A DNA stretch of 64,000 nucleotides from Kaistella flava (ex Peng et al. 2021) (GCF_015191005.1 NZ_CP040442.1:682001-746000); one strand, 5' to 3'; shown: positions 1 through 10,116, numbered from the stretch's first letter. Program-made: numbers and translations. Notes: generated by a model not told the origin, from the letters alone.

Positions 1-2574
1 ACAATAGAAGATTTAATTAAAGATCTCGCCGACAAACAGCCAGTCCAGGGAATTGCTTTGTGGCTTTATTCTTTTGAAGTATATCGTGAAATTCAGCCAT
101 CAGAAGATTTTGCCAATTTTTTGAAATGGTTTCCAACGATATTAAAAGATTGGGATGATATTTTAAAATTTTCTGATTCTGACAAAGCGGTTTTAGAATA
201 TATGTTTGATGATGAACAGATAAAAAACTGGTCTGAAAATTTAGAAGTTCGCGAAGATGGATCATTAAGAAAGTTCCTTAATTTCTGGCAGAAAATGAAT
301 TTGTTTTTACCTTTATTAAAGCAGAAGTTGAACAAAAAAAACTGGGCAACTTCAGGAATGATTCATGAATCTGCGAAAAATAAAATTGAAGGATACGCTC
401 AAAAAACAGACGGAAAATTTGTGTTTTGTGGCTTTAATGCATTTACTCCGGTAGAAGAAAAACTAGTCAGAAACTTGATGCAGTGGGACAAAGCTCAATG
501 TTTTTTCCAAGCTGATGAATATTATATTAATGATGAGAGACAAGAAGCGGGCAAGTTTTTAAGAATCATTAAAACGTGGAAAGAATTTAATGAAAGTCGA
601 AATTTCAACTGGATTGAAAATGATTTTGCACAATCAAAAAACATCAAAGTATATGAAGTTTCCGGAAATATAACGCAAGCGAAAGTCTTGCCTGAAATTT
701 TTGAAGAAATTAATGATGAAAACTTATCAAAAACCGCTGTGGTTTTATTGGATGAAAATCTACTTCCAACTTGTTTAGATGCAATGAGCAGCGTAGAACA
801 TCTGAATATTACAATGGGATTTCCACTGAAAAATCTTGGGTTCAGCAATGCGATGAAACAGCTTTTTTATCTCCAAAAACAATTGGAGAAAAAAGATTCT
901 TCCTATTATTATAATGATGTTTTGTCGGTTTTAGAAGAACTTCCGAATGAGGAAATTGATCAGCAAATCATTGTAGATTTTAAAGCAAAAATTGAAGAGA
1001 GAAATATCGTTTACATTTCGAAAAAGCAGTTTAAAGAATTTTTATCAGAACTATCTTATTTTAATTTATTTGAAAAACCGAGTTCCGTTAATCAATTTAT
1101 TGATGAATTAATTGTGTACTGTTATCAATTAAAATACAGAGAGTTAGATGATATTTTATATGAAAATATTTCTCATTTCGAGAAGAGTTTTAAAATTATT
1201 AAAAATCAACTTTCACCATATTCATTTGATATAAAAATGGAAACGCTGGAAGTTCTGATTAATCAATTAGTCAGTTCAGAAACGATTGATTTTCAAGGGG
1301 AACCGCTGCAAGGTTTACAAGTAATGGGACTTTTGGAAACGCGATTGTTGAATTTTGAAAATATCATTTTATTATCTACGAATGAAGGAAAACTTCCTTT
1401 AGGAAATTCTCAAAATACGTATCTGCCTTTTGATGTTCGTCAACATTTTCATTTGCATACTTTTTTAGAAAATGACAGTATTTATGCTTATCATTTTTAC
1501 CGACTTTTACAGGATTCAGAGAATGTTCATTTACTTTTTAATGCCTTAAGCTCTGGTGTAAATACAGGTGAAAAAAGCAGGTTTATTACTCAAATTGAAA
1601 TTGAAGATAAACATCATCAAATTGAACATATAATTATCGAAAATTCTTCGGAACCAATTAATAAACAAGTTATTCAAATTGAAAAATCTTCTTCTGTCCT
1701 TCAGAAATTAGAAGAATGGAAAAAGAGAGTTTCGCCTTCCCATCTTACTTCATTTATTTATAATCCGGTTGATTTTTATCTGACCAAAATTTTGGGAACC
1801 AGAGAAACCAGCGAAATGGAAGAAGAACTTTCGCAAAGAAGTTATGGGAATTTAGTTCATTATGCCCTTCAAATTATCTACGAAAAACATCTAGGCAAAA
1901 AGTTATCAGTTAGTGATTTAGAGTTTTCAAATCAACAGTTAGTTGAAGTGATGAATCAGGCGATTATAAAATTAAATCATCAAACTGATTTCTATGAAAA
2001 GGGAATGAATTATATTCATAAATCGATTGCCGAAAGAGTAGTGCGAACGATTTTGGAGGTTGATAAAAAAATAATTTCTGACGGAAATACTTTAGAAATT
2101 CTAAGCGTTGAAGGAAATTTTGAAAATATCGATTATTTTCTGAATGAGGGAAAAACCGATAAAGTTTCATTCTACGGATTTATTGACCGAATCGACCGAC
2201 TGAACGGAAAATTGAGAATTATTGATTATAAAACCGCGAAAACTAAAAATCTTTTAATTAAAGAAGCCAAAAAAGAAGAGGAAGCAGAAAAGCTCGAGCA
2301 GTTATTTTTCAGAGACGATTTCAAGCAAGCGATGCAATTGTGTGTTTATGCTTACGCCGTTTTAAATGAAAAGAAATATCCCGATAATTTTGTAGAATGT
2401 GGAATCTGGAGTTTTGCGGAAGCGAATAAAGGCGTTCAGAATTTGCAGATTTATGGTGATGAAGAAATCTCTAATCACTCTTTGGTAGGTCCTATGAAAT
2501 GGATTAAGAATGTAATTGTTGAAATTTTAAATCCAGCAAGTGATTTTGTTGAAGAAGTGAAACAAAGTTGGTAG
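1..2574 (+). CDS. PD-(D/E)XK nuclease family protein, AddB-like (5' truncated)
   Basis: The frame is open from base 1, so the gene starts outside the window and about 858 residues are visible. The C-terminal part is a RecB-type PD-(D/E)XK nuclease domain, with an SPSHLTSFI entry helix near residue 590, GNLVHYALQ near 617, the catalytic D-(X)n-DYKT (FIDRIDR then IIDYKTAKT) near 725-745, and QAMQLCVYAYA near 778. The long N-terminal part resembles the inactivated helicase-like arm of AddB, with no clear Walker A in the visible part. By family it would process double-strand break ends with an AddA partner, which is not in the window. It is convergent with the acyl-CoA dehydrogenase gene and shares a hairpin terminator with it. 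The nuclease call is firm; the AddB assignment is inferred. Confidence 0.8.
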   Translation, partial: TIEDLIKDLADKQPVQGIALWLYSFEVYREIQPSEDFANFLKWFPTILKDWDDILKFSDSDKAVLEYMFDDEQIKNWSENLEVREDGSLRKFLNFWQKMNLFLPLLKQKLNKKNWATSGMIHESAKNKIEGYAQKTDGKFVFCGFNAFTPVEEKLVRNLMQWDKAQCFFQADEYYINDERQEAGKFLRIIKTWKEFNESRNFNWIENDFAQSKNIKVYEVSGNITQAKVLPEIFEEINDENLSKTAVVLLDENLLPTCLDAMSSVEHLNITMGFPLKNLGFSNAMKQLFYLQKQLEKKDSSYYYNDVLSVLEELPNEEIDQQIIVDFKAKIEERNIVYISKKQFKEFLSELSYFNLFEKPSSVNQFIDELIVYCYQLKYRELDDILYENISHFEKSFKIIKNQLSPYSFDIKMETLEVLINQLVSSETIDFQGEPLQGLQVMGLLETRLLNFENIILLSTNEGKLPLGNSQNTYLPFDVRQHFHLHTFLENDSIYAYHFYRLLQDSENVHLLFNALSSGVNTGEKSRFITQIEIEDKHHQIEHIIIENSSEPINKQVIQIEKSSSVLQKLEEWKKRVSPSHLTSFIYNPVDFYLTKILGTRETSEMEEELSQRSYGNLVHYALQIIYEKHLGKKLSVSDLEFSNQQLVEVMNQAIIKLNHQTDFYEKGMNYIHKSIAERVVRTILEVDKKIISDGNTLEILSVEGNFENIDYFLNEGKTDKVSFYGFIDRIDRLNGKLRIIDYKTAKTKNLLIKEAKKEEEAEKLEQLFFRDDFKQAMQLCVYAYAVLNEKKYPDNFVECGIWSFAEANKGVQNLQIYGDEEISNHSLVGPMKWIKNVIVEILNPASDFVEEVKQSW

Positions 2575-2664
2575 AAAAACTAAAACGGTAAGGAAAATTA
2601 AAACCTCAAAGTCACAAAGACTTGTGGTTTAAAAGATTATTGAAGTTTCGCTTACCAAATAAAA

Positions 2665-2695
2665 AAACCTTCAAGTTTTAAAATCTTGAAGGTTT
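2665..2695. terminator. Bidirectional intrinsic terminator
   Basis: An 11-bp perfect stem (AAACCTTCAAG / CTTGAAGGTTT) with a 9-base loop sits between the convergent nuclease and dehydrogenase genes. It has A-rich sequence on the left and T-rich sequence on the right, so it can serve both strands. Confidence 0.8.
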
Positions 2696-2703
2696 ACTTT
2701 TTC

Positions 2704-3885
2704 TTATCCGAAAGCATTAATTCCGGTAATATCCATGCCGGTAATCAGCAAATGAATATCGTGCGTTCCTTCGTAAGTGATTACGGATTCTAGATTCGCA
2801 GCGTGTCGCATCATTGGAAATTCTCCCATAATTCCCATACCACCAAGAATTTGTCGTGATTCTCTGGCAATGTCAATCGCCATTTTCACGTTATTTCTTT
2901 TCGCCATTGAAATTTGTGCCGGCGTTGCTTTATGTGCATTTTTCAAATTTCCTAACTGAAGACAAAGCAGTTGTGCTTTCGTAATTTCCGTTAAAAATTC
3001 GGCTAATTTTTTCTGTTGTAATTGGAAAGATCCGATTGGTTTTCCGAATTGTGTTCTTTCTTTTGAATATTGAACTGCGGTGCAATAACAATCAATTGCA
3101 GCTCCGATTACTCCCCAGGAAATCCCATATCTTGCAGAATTTAAACAAGATAATGGTCCTTTCAAACCAGTAACTTTTGGCAATAAATTCTCTTTAGGAA
3201 TTTTCACATTATCAAAAACCAATTCTCCAGTTTTTGACGCGCGAAGTGACCATTTATTATGAGTTGTTGGTGTTGTAAATCCTTCGAAAGCTCTTTCAAC
3301 AATTAAACCCTGAACTTTTCCTTCTTCATTTTTTGCCCAAACCACAGCGATATCACAAACTGGTGCATTGGTAATCCACATTTTTGCTCCGTTTAATAAA
3401 TAGTGATCGCCTTTGTCAACGAAATAAGTTTCCATTGAACTTGGATCAGAACCGTGATTTGGCTCGGTTAATCCGAAAGCACCAATCATATCACCACTTG
3501 CTAATTGCGGCAGAAATTTCTTTTTTTGTTCCTCAGAACCATATTCATTAATTGGAAACATAACCAAAGAACTTTGTACAGAAGCAGCGGAACGAACGGC
3601 AGAATCGCCTCTTTCAAGTTCCTGCATAATGATTCCGTATGAGATTTGGTCTAAACCAGAACCACCATATTCTTCAGGGATATAAGGACCGAGTGCTCCA
3701 ATTTTCCCCAGTTCTTTCATTAAGTTAGGAATATCGGTATGATTTTGTGCGGCGTCATCGATTTTCGGCATCACAAAACTTTCTACCCAATCCCGAACAG
3801 ATTGGCGTATAAGTAAGTGTTCCTCAGTAAGTAAACTATCAATTCCATAATAATCTGGAATGGAATTTAAGGGATAATAAGACAT
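2704..3885 (-). CDS. Acyl-CoA dehydrogenase, glutaryl-CoA dehydrogenase type
   Basis: A 393-residue flavin-dependent acyl-CoA dehydrogenase. It has the FAD/substrate motif GLTEPNHGSDP near residue 138, WITNAP near 170, an ERTQFGKPIGSFQLQQ helix near 275, and a C-terminal TYEGTHDIH whose Glu (about 372) is the catalytic base position of glutaryl-CoA dehydrogenases. The length fits the family. The likely reaction is oxidation, and in the glutaryl enzyme decarboxylation, of an acyl-CoA in lysine/tryptophan breakdown. Substrate is inferred from the YEGTHDIH signature only. It is a single gene ending at a shared terminator; no beta-oxidation partner is adjacent. Confidence 0.88.
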   Translation of the reverse strand: MSYYPLNSIPDYYGIDSLLTEEHLLIRQSVRDWVESFVMPKIDDAAQNHTDIPNLMKELGKIGALGPYIPEEYGGSGLDQISYGIIMQELERGDSAVRSAASVQSSLVMFPINEYGSEEQKKKFLPQLASGDMIGAFGLTEPNHGSDPSSMETYFVDKGDHYLLNGAKMWITNAPVCDIAVVWAKNEEGKVQGLIVERAFEGFTTPTTHNKWSLRASKTGELVFDNVKIPKENLLPKVTGLKGPLSCLNSARYGISWGVIGAAIDCYCTAVQYSKERTQFGKPIGSFQLQQKKLAEFLTEITKAQLLCLQLGNLKNAHKATPAQISMAKRNNVKMAIDIARESRQILGGMGIMGEFPMMRHAANLESVITYEGTHDIHLLITGMDITGINAFG

Positions 3886-4039
3886 ATTAATTTTGTTTGC
3901 CCTAATTTAGGATAATTAAAGATTTTAAGGAAATATTTAGAGGAAATTTATGTTTTTATTAGAAAGATAATGAGATTTACTATTCTTATTGATTGATGAA
4001 AAATATGTAATCAAAATAAATCAACTAATTCAAAAGAAA

Positions 4040-4062
4040 AGAGCAACCAATTTGGGTGCTCT
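4040..4062 (-). terminator. Intrinsic terminator of the small lipoprotein gene
   Basis: The stem AGAGCA-N-CC / GG-N-TGCTCT lies about 30 bases past the stop of the lipoprotein gene. On the minus strand it is followed by TTTTCTTTTG. Confidence 0.65.
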
Positions 4063-4090
4063 TCTCCTATTTTTTGGATATTATTAAATA

Positions 4091-4603
4091 CTATTTATCT
4101 TTAAAATTTCTATCGAAATCGATACAATCAACTTGCTTTAAAGTATTTCCTGAATATTTAATTTTTGAAGGATTTGTATAATTCGATTTACTTCCATCAA
4201 CTTTTTGCTCGCCAATTCCTTCGATGAGATTTTCTCCTTTTCGCAAGAAATAAATTTCACGATCAGAAGTTTTTCCTTCAGCTTCAAAAGTATAAACCAG
4301 TTTTAAAGTATCTCCATTTTTACTTCCAACCACATCACCAATTGAACTGTCTTTTTCGAAATTTTTATAGCGCATTTTTCCAATGATGGTACCTAGATTA
4401 TCTTCTAAAGAAACGAAGACAGAATCCTTATTTGTGGCCTCCATATAGCAGGTTTGTAGGGTAGAAGACTCTCTAGGTTCGTTGGTTTCGGGAATAACAA
4501 CCAAAGAATCAAGGGATTCATGAGTTGCAACAACTTCATTAGATTTTTTTTCACAACTTAATATTGTTGATACGATAAGTGCAGAAAGAAATAGTTTTTT
4601 CAT
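4091..4603 (-). CDS. Hypothetical lipoprotein
   Basis: A 170-residue protein of no recognised family. It begins MKKLFLSALIVSTILSC, a signal peptide with a lipobox whose Cys17 would be lipidated. The mature part starts with a flexible acidic/Ser/Thr-rich linker (residues 18-50), then a domain of short beta-strand-like segments containing one further Cys near residue 52 and another near 160. The paired cysteines could form a disulfide in the periplasm. It is a stand-alone gene with its own terminator, followed upstream by a long gene-free stretch. Export and lipidation are well supported; function is unknown. Confidence 0.8.
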   Translation of the reverse strand: MKKLFLSALIVSTILSCEKKSNEVVATHESLDSLVVIPETNEPRESSTLQTCYMEATNKDSVFVSLEDNLGTIIGKMRYKNFEKDSSIGDVVGSKNGDTLKLVYTFEAEGKTSDREIYFLRKGENLIEGIGEQKVDGSKSNYTNPSKIKYSGNTLKQVDCIDFDRNFKDK

Positions 4604-5258
4604 GAAATATTTTTGTAAATAATTTGAGCATCAATTTACTGAATTTAATTTAAAGAATGTAGATTATGTTAAATCGAAAAATAATCTGCGTATGATAATT
4701 GGTTTATCTGAAAGTAGTTTTTTAATTGGAAGCCAAAATAATTTTAGTTTTCTATTTTAAATTTAAGAAAGAAAAAGTAATACTATTTTAAATCCTTGTT
4801 TTTAAAATCGCTGAGATTCTCGCAGACAAAATTAAATTTTCCATCAATTAAACTTTTAGTTAAGATTCAATTTAGATATTCAGAATAAATTCCATTTAAA
4901 AATTTGGATAAGAAAAATGATTTAAACATAAAAAATCATAATCGCTGAGAATCGGCTGTAGAATTTTTTGTAGATAAATGGTCGATATTAATGAAATTTA
5001 AAAATGAGATATTTTTAATGATATTATTTGAGTTGGTAAAAACTTAGATAAAAGATGAAAATCTCATTACAGTTGTCATTTCATAAAAGTCCTATAATTT
5101 ATATTATGTTAAATTGGATTTATTTCTCATGAAAAGTTAATAGCGTTATTACAAAATTACCATCTCATACTAAAAATCAATTTCTTAGTCGAATATGATT
5201 CTGCAGGCATTAATCATATGGATAAAAAAAGCCTTCCAAATTGGAAGGCTCTAAAATA
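4604..5258. other. Gene-free stretch with a degenerate direct repeat
   Basis: I find no ORF, RNA gene or clear decayed frame in these 655 AT-rich bases. An imperfect direct repeat with core AATCGCTGAGA occurs near 4806-4825 and 4940-4960. The right edge carries the terminator of the S9 peptidase gene. The promoter of the upstream lipoprotein should lie at the left edge, but no consensus box is visible. Confidence 0.5.
5230..5250 (-). terminator. Intrinsic terminator of the S9 peptidase gene
   Basis: The stem AGCCTTCC / GGAAGGCT has a 5-base loop, lies 9 bases past the stop codon and is followed on the minus strand by seven T residues. Confidence 0.85.
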
Positions 5259-7664
5259 TTACTTGTTTTTTAAACACTTTTCTAAGAACTGATCTTCTTC
5301 CCATAAAGTATGCAATACATTTTCCTTGGCTGCATATCCATGAGCTTCTCTAGGTAAAAGAACCATTCTAACTGGTGCTCCTAAATTTTTCAAAGCTTGG
5401 AAATATCTTTCCGTCTGCAAAGTAAATGTTCCCGGATTGTTATCAGCTTCACCATGAATTAGCAACAACGGCGTTTTCATTTTATCAGCATGCATAAATG
5501 GTGACATTGTATTATAGATTTCCGGAACATCCCAATAATTTCTTTGTTCGCTTTGGAAACCAAACGGTGTCAAAGTTCGGTTATAAGCGCCACTTCTTGC
5601 AATTCCACAAGCATAATCTTTGGAATGTGTCAATAAGTTTGCGGTCATAAATGCTCCGTAAGAATGTCCACCAACGGCAACTTTATTACGATCAATGTAT
5701 CCTAATTTATCAACAGCGTCAATCGCAGCTCTACCATCTGCAACCAATTGCGTGATAAAAGTGTCGTTAGGTTCTGCTTTTCCTTCACCAATAATCGGGA
5801 AAGAGGCATCGTCTAAAACAGCGTAACCTTTGGTCACCCAATAAATAAATGAGCCATAACTTGGGAACGTAAAATCATTTGGATTCTGGGTAGTTTGTCC
5901 CGCAGTATCTTTACTCACAAATTCTCTAGGATAAGCCCAAATTAAAAGTGGTAATTTTTCTTTATGATTTTTACGGTCGTAGTTTGCGGGTAAATAAAGC
6001 GTTCCGGTTAACTCTACTCCATCATTTCTCTTATAAGTAATGACCTCTTTATATACATTTTTAATGCTTTCAAAAGGATTGGCAAAATGAGTTACTGCGG
6101 TAGATTTTCCATTTTTAATGTTTCTTACAAAGTAGTTTGGATACTGACTTGGCGACTGCTCTACTACTAAAACCTGTCCGTTTTTTGCATCTAAAATATC
6201 AACAATGCTTTCTTTCGACTTAGTTAATTTTGAAGTGTAGACTCTTTTTTTAGACATTGTTCCTAAATCCAATTCATCAATAAAAGGAAACTGACCATCT
6301 TTTGTAAAACCTGCTCCGATAAGATTGGTTTTATTATTCTTAACGTCGATTACATTTCTACCGTACTGATTTTTAGTTTCAGCGAAACTTCCAGGATTGC
6401 TGTAAACATCCTGATAATTACGGTCATCAATTATTTTTGATGAATTATCTTTTAAATTAATTAAATAGGTTTTAGAATTTCTGGTATCATACCAAGTATC
6501 AGAAACGACTGCAATATTGCCGTTTGACCAATCGATTCCACTGAATCTCTGCTTTGTTTTAAAGAAAGATTTTGGCGCATTATTAAAGGGTGCTTCCCAA
6601 ACGAAAAGTTCATCACGATAATCCACTTTTTTTGCCTGATCTCCACCGTCCAAAGCTTCTGCAAAAACCAGTGTTGATGGTTGATCATCTCTCCAACTGA
6701 TATTTCTTTTCCCTTCTCTTACTGATGAAAAACCTTTCGGCATAATTTCATTCAATGGAGTTTCGTTGACTACTTTTACCAAATTTCCGTTTTTATCATA
6801 AACGGTGGAAGTCATCGGAAATCTATTCAAAGGAACAATATAAGAATACGGTTTTTGAATCGTTGTCAACATTAAATAATTGCCATCTGGAGAGAAATTA
6901 ACTGAAGTATAGATTTCTTCACTTTTAAATTTCTGCTGATCTCCATTAATAGAAATCTTTACAAGATCAGATTTTGCTAATGTTTCAAAGTTAGCTTCAT
7001 CCTGAGGATTTTTTAATAAATCCTGATACGTTCTGTTTTGTGAAACTTTTCCGTCTGAGACAGAAACAGTTGGTCCAGATGGAAGATTTTGTTTCTCATC
7101 AATTAACGCCTTTCTATTAGAAGGAATTTGTTTAACTAACAAATTTTGAGAATCTGACATCCAAACATAAGGATTTCCTAAGTTTGCATTCAGTGGTTGG
7201 TTTGAAATCTTTTTTGCGGTATTTGAAGCAAGATCTATAATCCATAACTCAACCGCATTTTTTGTCGTGTTAGTAAAGGCTAATTTTTTCTCATCAGGAG
7301 AAAAAGAAAGATAGGCGATTCTTGCGTTCGCTGGTAAACCTTTGACCTGTGACTCTGTTTTATCTTTCAACTTGCGGGTCTTCAAATTGTTCACGTAAGT
7401 CATCGTACTGGAGATATTGGTGATTGGATTCACCCTTAAGCCCGCCAACTTCATTTCCTCCTGACTCAAATCATCCAGGGATTTATAGGTGTCTCGGTAA
7501 GAGAAAATCATCATTTCTCGCTTACTGTCCATCATTACTGATGGTGCTCGTTCAAAATCTGCTAACTGCATAATTTCCGCAGATGGTTTTTGATAGGTAA
7601 TGTTTTCTTGGGCACTTGCAAAAACTACAAAAAGTAAAGCAATTGCCGTCAGTCGTTTTTTCAT
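5259..7664 (-). CDS. S9 family peptidase, glutamyl-endopeptidase-like, exported
   Basis: I choose the ATG at 7664 (801 residues), giving MKKRLTAIALLFVVFASAQ, a typical signal peptide. The longer frame starts at a TTG seven codons upstream without this advantage. Residues about 60-530 form a beta-propeller-like region with TolB-type motifs such as SPDEKKLAF and SPDGNYLML. The C-terminal alpha/beta hydrolase domain has the nucleophile motif GGHSYGAFM (Ser about 667), the Asp in HGEADNNPG (about 741) and the His in REAHGY (about 777). The GGHSYGAFMTANLL string resembles the S9D glutamyl endopeptidases. It probably cleaves peptides in the periplasm. It is monocistronic, flanked by hairpins on both sides. 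Confidence 0.88.
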   Translation of the reverse strand: MKKRLTAIALLFVVFASAQENITYQKPSAEIMQLADFERAPSVMMDSKREMMIFSYRDTYKSLDDLSQEEMKLAGLRVNPITNISSTMTYVNNLKTRKLKDKTESQVKGLPANARIAYLSFSPDEKKLAFTNTTKNAVELWIIDLASNTAKKISNQPLNANLGNPYVWMSDSQNLLVKQIPSNRKALIDEKQNLPSGPTVSVSDGKVSQNRTYQDLLKNPQDEANFETLAKSDLVKISINGDQQKFKSEEIYTSVNFSPDGNYLMLTTIQKPYSYIVPLNRFPMTSTVYDKNGNLVKVVNETPLNEIMPKGFSSVREGKRNISWRDDQPSTLVFAEALDGGDQAKKVDYRDELFVWEAPFNNAPKSFFKTKQRFSGIDWSNGNIAVVSDTWYDTRNSKTYLINLKDNSSKIIDDRNYQDVYSNPGSFAETKNQYGRNVIDVKNNKTNLIGAGFTKDGQFPFIDELDLGTMSKKRVYTSKLTKSKESIVDILDAKNGQVLVVEQSPSQYPNYFVRNIKNGKSTAVTHFANPFESIKNVYKEVITYKRNDGVELTGTLYLPANYDRKNHKEKLPLLIWAYPREFVSKDTAGQTTQNPNDFTFPSYGSFIYWVTKGYAVLDDASFPIIGEGKAEPNDTFITQLVADGRAAIDAVDKLGYIDRNKVAVGGHSYGAFMTANLLTHSKDYACGIARSGAYNRTLTPFGFQSEQRNYWDVPEIYNTMSPFMHADKMKTPLLLIHGEADNNPGTFTLQTERYFQALKNLGAPVRMVLLPREAHGYAAKENVLHTLWEEDQFLEKCLKNK

Positions 7665-7738
7665 ATATATATACTCTTTTTTCAAAAGTATTGAAAATTA
7701 ATGTTCTTAGCAAGTAACTCTTCAATAATAATATAAAA

Positions 7739-7770
7739 AAACCACCAATACAGCTAGTAAATTGGTGGTT
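7739..7770 (-). terminator. Intrinsic terminator of the doxX-type gene
   Basis: The 10-bp perfect stem AACCACCAAT / ATTGGTGGTT has a 12-base loop. On the minus strand it is followed by TTTTTTTAT, downstream of the DoxX gene and upstream of the S9 peptidase gene. Confidence 0.85.
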
Positions 7771-7794
7771 TATATGATTTTTAATAAGTGAATG

Positions 7795-8226
7795 CTACCA
7801 TTTAGATTCCCGTCTTCGCGTCAACATACTATCAATAGAAAATTTCCGCGGTCCAAACGCGAGAATCAACGCAAAAATAGTGAGGTAAAGCAGACTGCTC
7901 TCCATGATGTTGAATGGATCTGGCTGATGAACGGCAAAAGCTGCGACAGCCATTACGATCAAAAGTACCAAACTAGCTGCTCTCGTAAATAATCCAATGA
8001 TAATTAAAAAGGCTCCTATTAATTCAAATAGAATTGCGATAACTAAAGTAGTTTCCATACCAAGGCCTAAAAAATTATAAAATTTAATTTCTCCGCCAAG
8101 CTGGAATTTTTCAAGTTTCGGAAGTCCGTGAAGAAAGATGAGTGAAATCCCTACAAAAATCCTGGCAAAAAGCATCACAATATTGTTTACCGTAGGAAAA
8201 TCTTTAGTCGAAGAAAAGTAATTCAT
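7795..8226 (-). CDS. DoxX family membrane protein
   Basis: A 143-residue inner-membrane protein with four hydrophobic segments (about 13-33, 57-77, 80-98, 108-125). It carries the DoxX features: R-F-LHGLPKLEKF near residues 22-40 after the first helix, and GLFTRAASLVLLIVMAVA in the third. Family members are four-helix quinone-pathway or redox-linked membrane proteins, and the precise substrate is usually unknown. It is separated from era by 65 bases and followed by a strong terminator, so it may be cotranscribed with era. Confidence 0.85.
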   Translation of the reverse strand: MNYFSSTKDFPTVNNIVMLFARIFVGISLIFLHGLPKLEKFQLGGEIKFYNFLGLGMETTLVIAILFELIGAFLIIIGLFTRAASLVLLIVMAVAAFAVHQPDPFNIMESSLLYLTIFALILAFGPRKFSIDSMLTRRRESKW

Positions 8227-8291
8227 TTGATATAATTAGATAAGTAAATTAATAAAAACGTCTAAAATACGAAATTTTTACCTTAAAATTT

Positions 8292-9173
8292 CTAACGGTA
8301 TCCGAAATTTTTCAAATCTCTGTCGTTCTTTCTCCAGTCCTTTTTCACTTTCACGAAAAGAGTCAGGTGAATTTTTTTAGAGAAGAATTTTTCTAAATCT
8401 ATTCGGGCTTCTGTTCCAACTTTTTTAATGGCTTCACCTTTATGACCAATAATGATTCCTTTCTGAGTATCCCGTTCTACGTAAATCACTGAGTCAATGA
8501 ATATCATGCCGTCAGTTTCCTTGAACTGTTCTGTAACAACTTCTACCGAATAAGGAATTTCTTTATCGTAATTCAAAAGGATTTTCTCGCGAATTGCCTC
8601 ATTTACAAAAAACCTTTCTGGTTTATCCGTGTATTGGTCTTTACCGTAATACGGTGGATTTTCTGGAAGCATTGATTTTAATTTTGGTAAAATCACTTCT
8701 GTATTAAATCCTGTTAGGGCAGAAATCGGTAAAATCTCCGCTTTTGGAATTTGTTCGTGCCAGAATTCCATCACTTTTTCAAGATCAGTTTGATTAGAAG
8801 CATCGATTTTATTCACCAAAATCAACACAGGAACCGGAATCTTATTTAGTTTTTCAACCAAAAATTCACTGTGTTCTGTTTTATCAGTAAGGTCGATGAT
8901 GAAAAGAAAAACATCGGCATCTTGTAAAGAATCCTTCACAAAATCCATCATTTTTTCCTGAAGTCCGTATTTAGGATCCAAAACTCCGGGAGTGTCAGAA
9001 AAGACAATCTGTAAATCCTCTTCATTATAAATTCCAAAAATACGGTGTCTTGTAGTCTGTGCTTTCTGAGTGACAATGGCCAACTTCTCCCCCATCAATT
9101 GATTAAGAAGTGTTGATTTACCAGCGTTGGGTTTTCCAACTATATTTACGAATCCTGCTTTATGAGTGCTCAA
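8292..9173 (-). CDS. era: GTPase Era
   Basis: A 293-residue, full-length Era. The N-terminal GTPase domain shows G1 GKPNAGKST (about residue 12), the switch region TTRHRI, G3 DTPG (about 60), G4 NKID (about 122) and G5 SAL (about 152). The C-terminal KH domain carries GHKGEAIKKVGTEAR (about 243) and ends shortly after, as in the family. Era binds the 3' end of 16S rRNA and acts in 30S subunit maturation at the inner face of the membrane. A TAACTTTG box lies 25 bases before the start. Confidence 0.97.
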   Translation of the reverse strand: MSTHKAGFVNIVGKPNAGKSTLLNQLMGEKLAIVTQKAQTTRHRIFGIYNEEDLQIVFSDTPGVLDPKYGLQEKMMDFVKDSLQDADVFLFIIDLTDKTEHSEFLVEKLNKIPVPVLILVNKIDASNQTDLEKVMEFWHEQIPKAEILPISALTGFNTEVILPKLKSMLPENPPYYGKDQYTDKPERFFVNEAIREKILLNYDKEIPYSVEVVTEQFKETDGMIFIDSVIYVERDTQKGIIIGHKGEAIKKVGTEARIDLEKFFSKKIHLTLFVKVKKDWRKNDRDLKNFGYR

Positions 9174-9197
9174 AGTATAATAATTTTAAAGTAAGGG

Positions 9198-9205
9198 CAA
9201 AGTTA
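9198..9205 (-). promoter_or_regulatory. Candidate -7 box of era
   Basis: CAAAGTTA on the plus strand reads TAACTTTG toward era, matching the Bacteroidetes -7 consensus TAnnTTTG, 25 bases before the ATG. No TTG is found at the expected -33 distance, so support is partial. Confidence 0.4.
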
Positions 9206-9325
9206 ATGAATTTTCGTGGGTGTTGATTTTATTCTTGATTTAAAATCACCAAGATTACTAAAGTATTTATTACAATTTTCAAAAGGCATAATTATTTCAT
9301 TATTGAAAACCTTAAATTATTAATT

Positions 9326-10114
9326 ATGAGGTCAATTTGGAACGGAGCAATTGGATTTGGGCTGGTGAATATTCCAGTGAAGATGTATTCTGCGGTGGAA
9401 GACAGCAATCTCGATTTGGATATGTTGGATAAAAGTGATTTTTCAAATATCAAGTTTAAACGCGTTAATGAGAAAACAGGCAAAGAAGTCAAATGGGAAA
9501 ATATAGTCAAAGGCTTTTTGTTGGATGAAAAGTACGTCGTGCTGGATGCTGAAGATTACACTGCCGCAAGTCCCGAAAAAACGAGAGTGTTCTCGATTGA
9601 ACAGTTTGTAAAAGAAGCGGATATTGATTCTGTCTTTTTCGAAGTTCCTTACTTTTTAGAACCTCAGAAAAATGCAGAGAACGCTTACAATCTTTTATTA
9701 AAAGCACTACAAAAAACTAAAATGGCAGGCATCGGGACTTTTGTAATGCGTGACAAACAAATTTTTGGAATGATTCGTCCTTATGATGATAAAGTTCTCA
9801 TTATTAACAGACTCAGGTTTGCACAGGAAATTCGGGATTATAAAGATTTAAAAATATCAAATGAGAAAAGTCCGAAACCTGGAGAATTAAAAATGGCAGT
9901 TTCGCTAATTGAACAGAATTCTGAAAAATTTGAACCGACAGCTTTTAAAGATACTTATGCAGAAGATTTAATGAAGATTATTAAACAAAAGGCGAAAGGT
10001 AAAAAAGTCAAAAAAGTTGATGAGGCACCTGAAGATAATGGTAAAGTTGTTGATTTAATGGCACAGTTAAAAGCCAGCTTAGAAAGTTCCAAAAAGACTA
10101 AAAAAATCTCCTGA
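9326..10114 (+). CDS. ku: Ku protein (non-homologous end joining)
   Basis: A 262-residue bacterial Ku with the usual start MRSIWNGAIGFGLVNIPVKMY and the core Ku beta-barrel motifs, such as KWENIVKGF and YFLEPQKNAENAYNLLLKAL (about 110-130). The lysine-rich C-terminal tail (about 220-262) is typical of bacterial Ku and helps recruit LigD and bind DNA. Ku homodimers ring double-strand DNA ends. The stop codon is two bases before the ligD ATG, so both are one operon. The length is normal. Confidence 0.97.
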   Translation: MRSIWNGAIGFGLVNIPVKMYSAVEDSNLDLDMLDKSDFSNIKFKRVNEKTGKEVKWENIVKGFLLDEKYVVLDAEDYTAASPEKTRVFSIEQFVKEADIDSVFFEVPYFLEPQKNAENAYNLLLKALQKTKMAGIGTFVMRDKQIFGMIRPYDDKVLIINRLRFAQEIRDYKDLKISNEKSPKPGELKMAVSLIEQNSEKFEPTAFKDTYAEDLMKIIKQKAKGKKVKKVDEAPEDNGKVVDLMAQLKASLESSKKTKKIS

Positions 10115-10116
10115 TC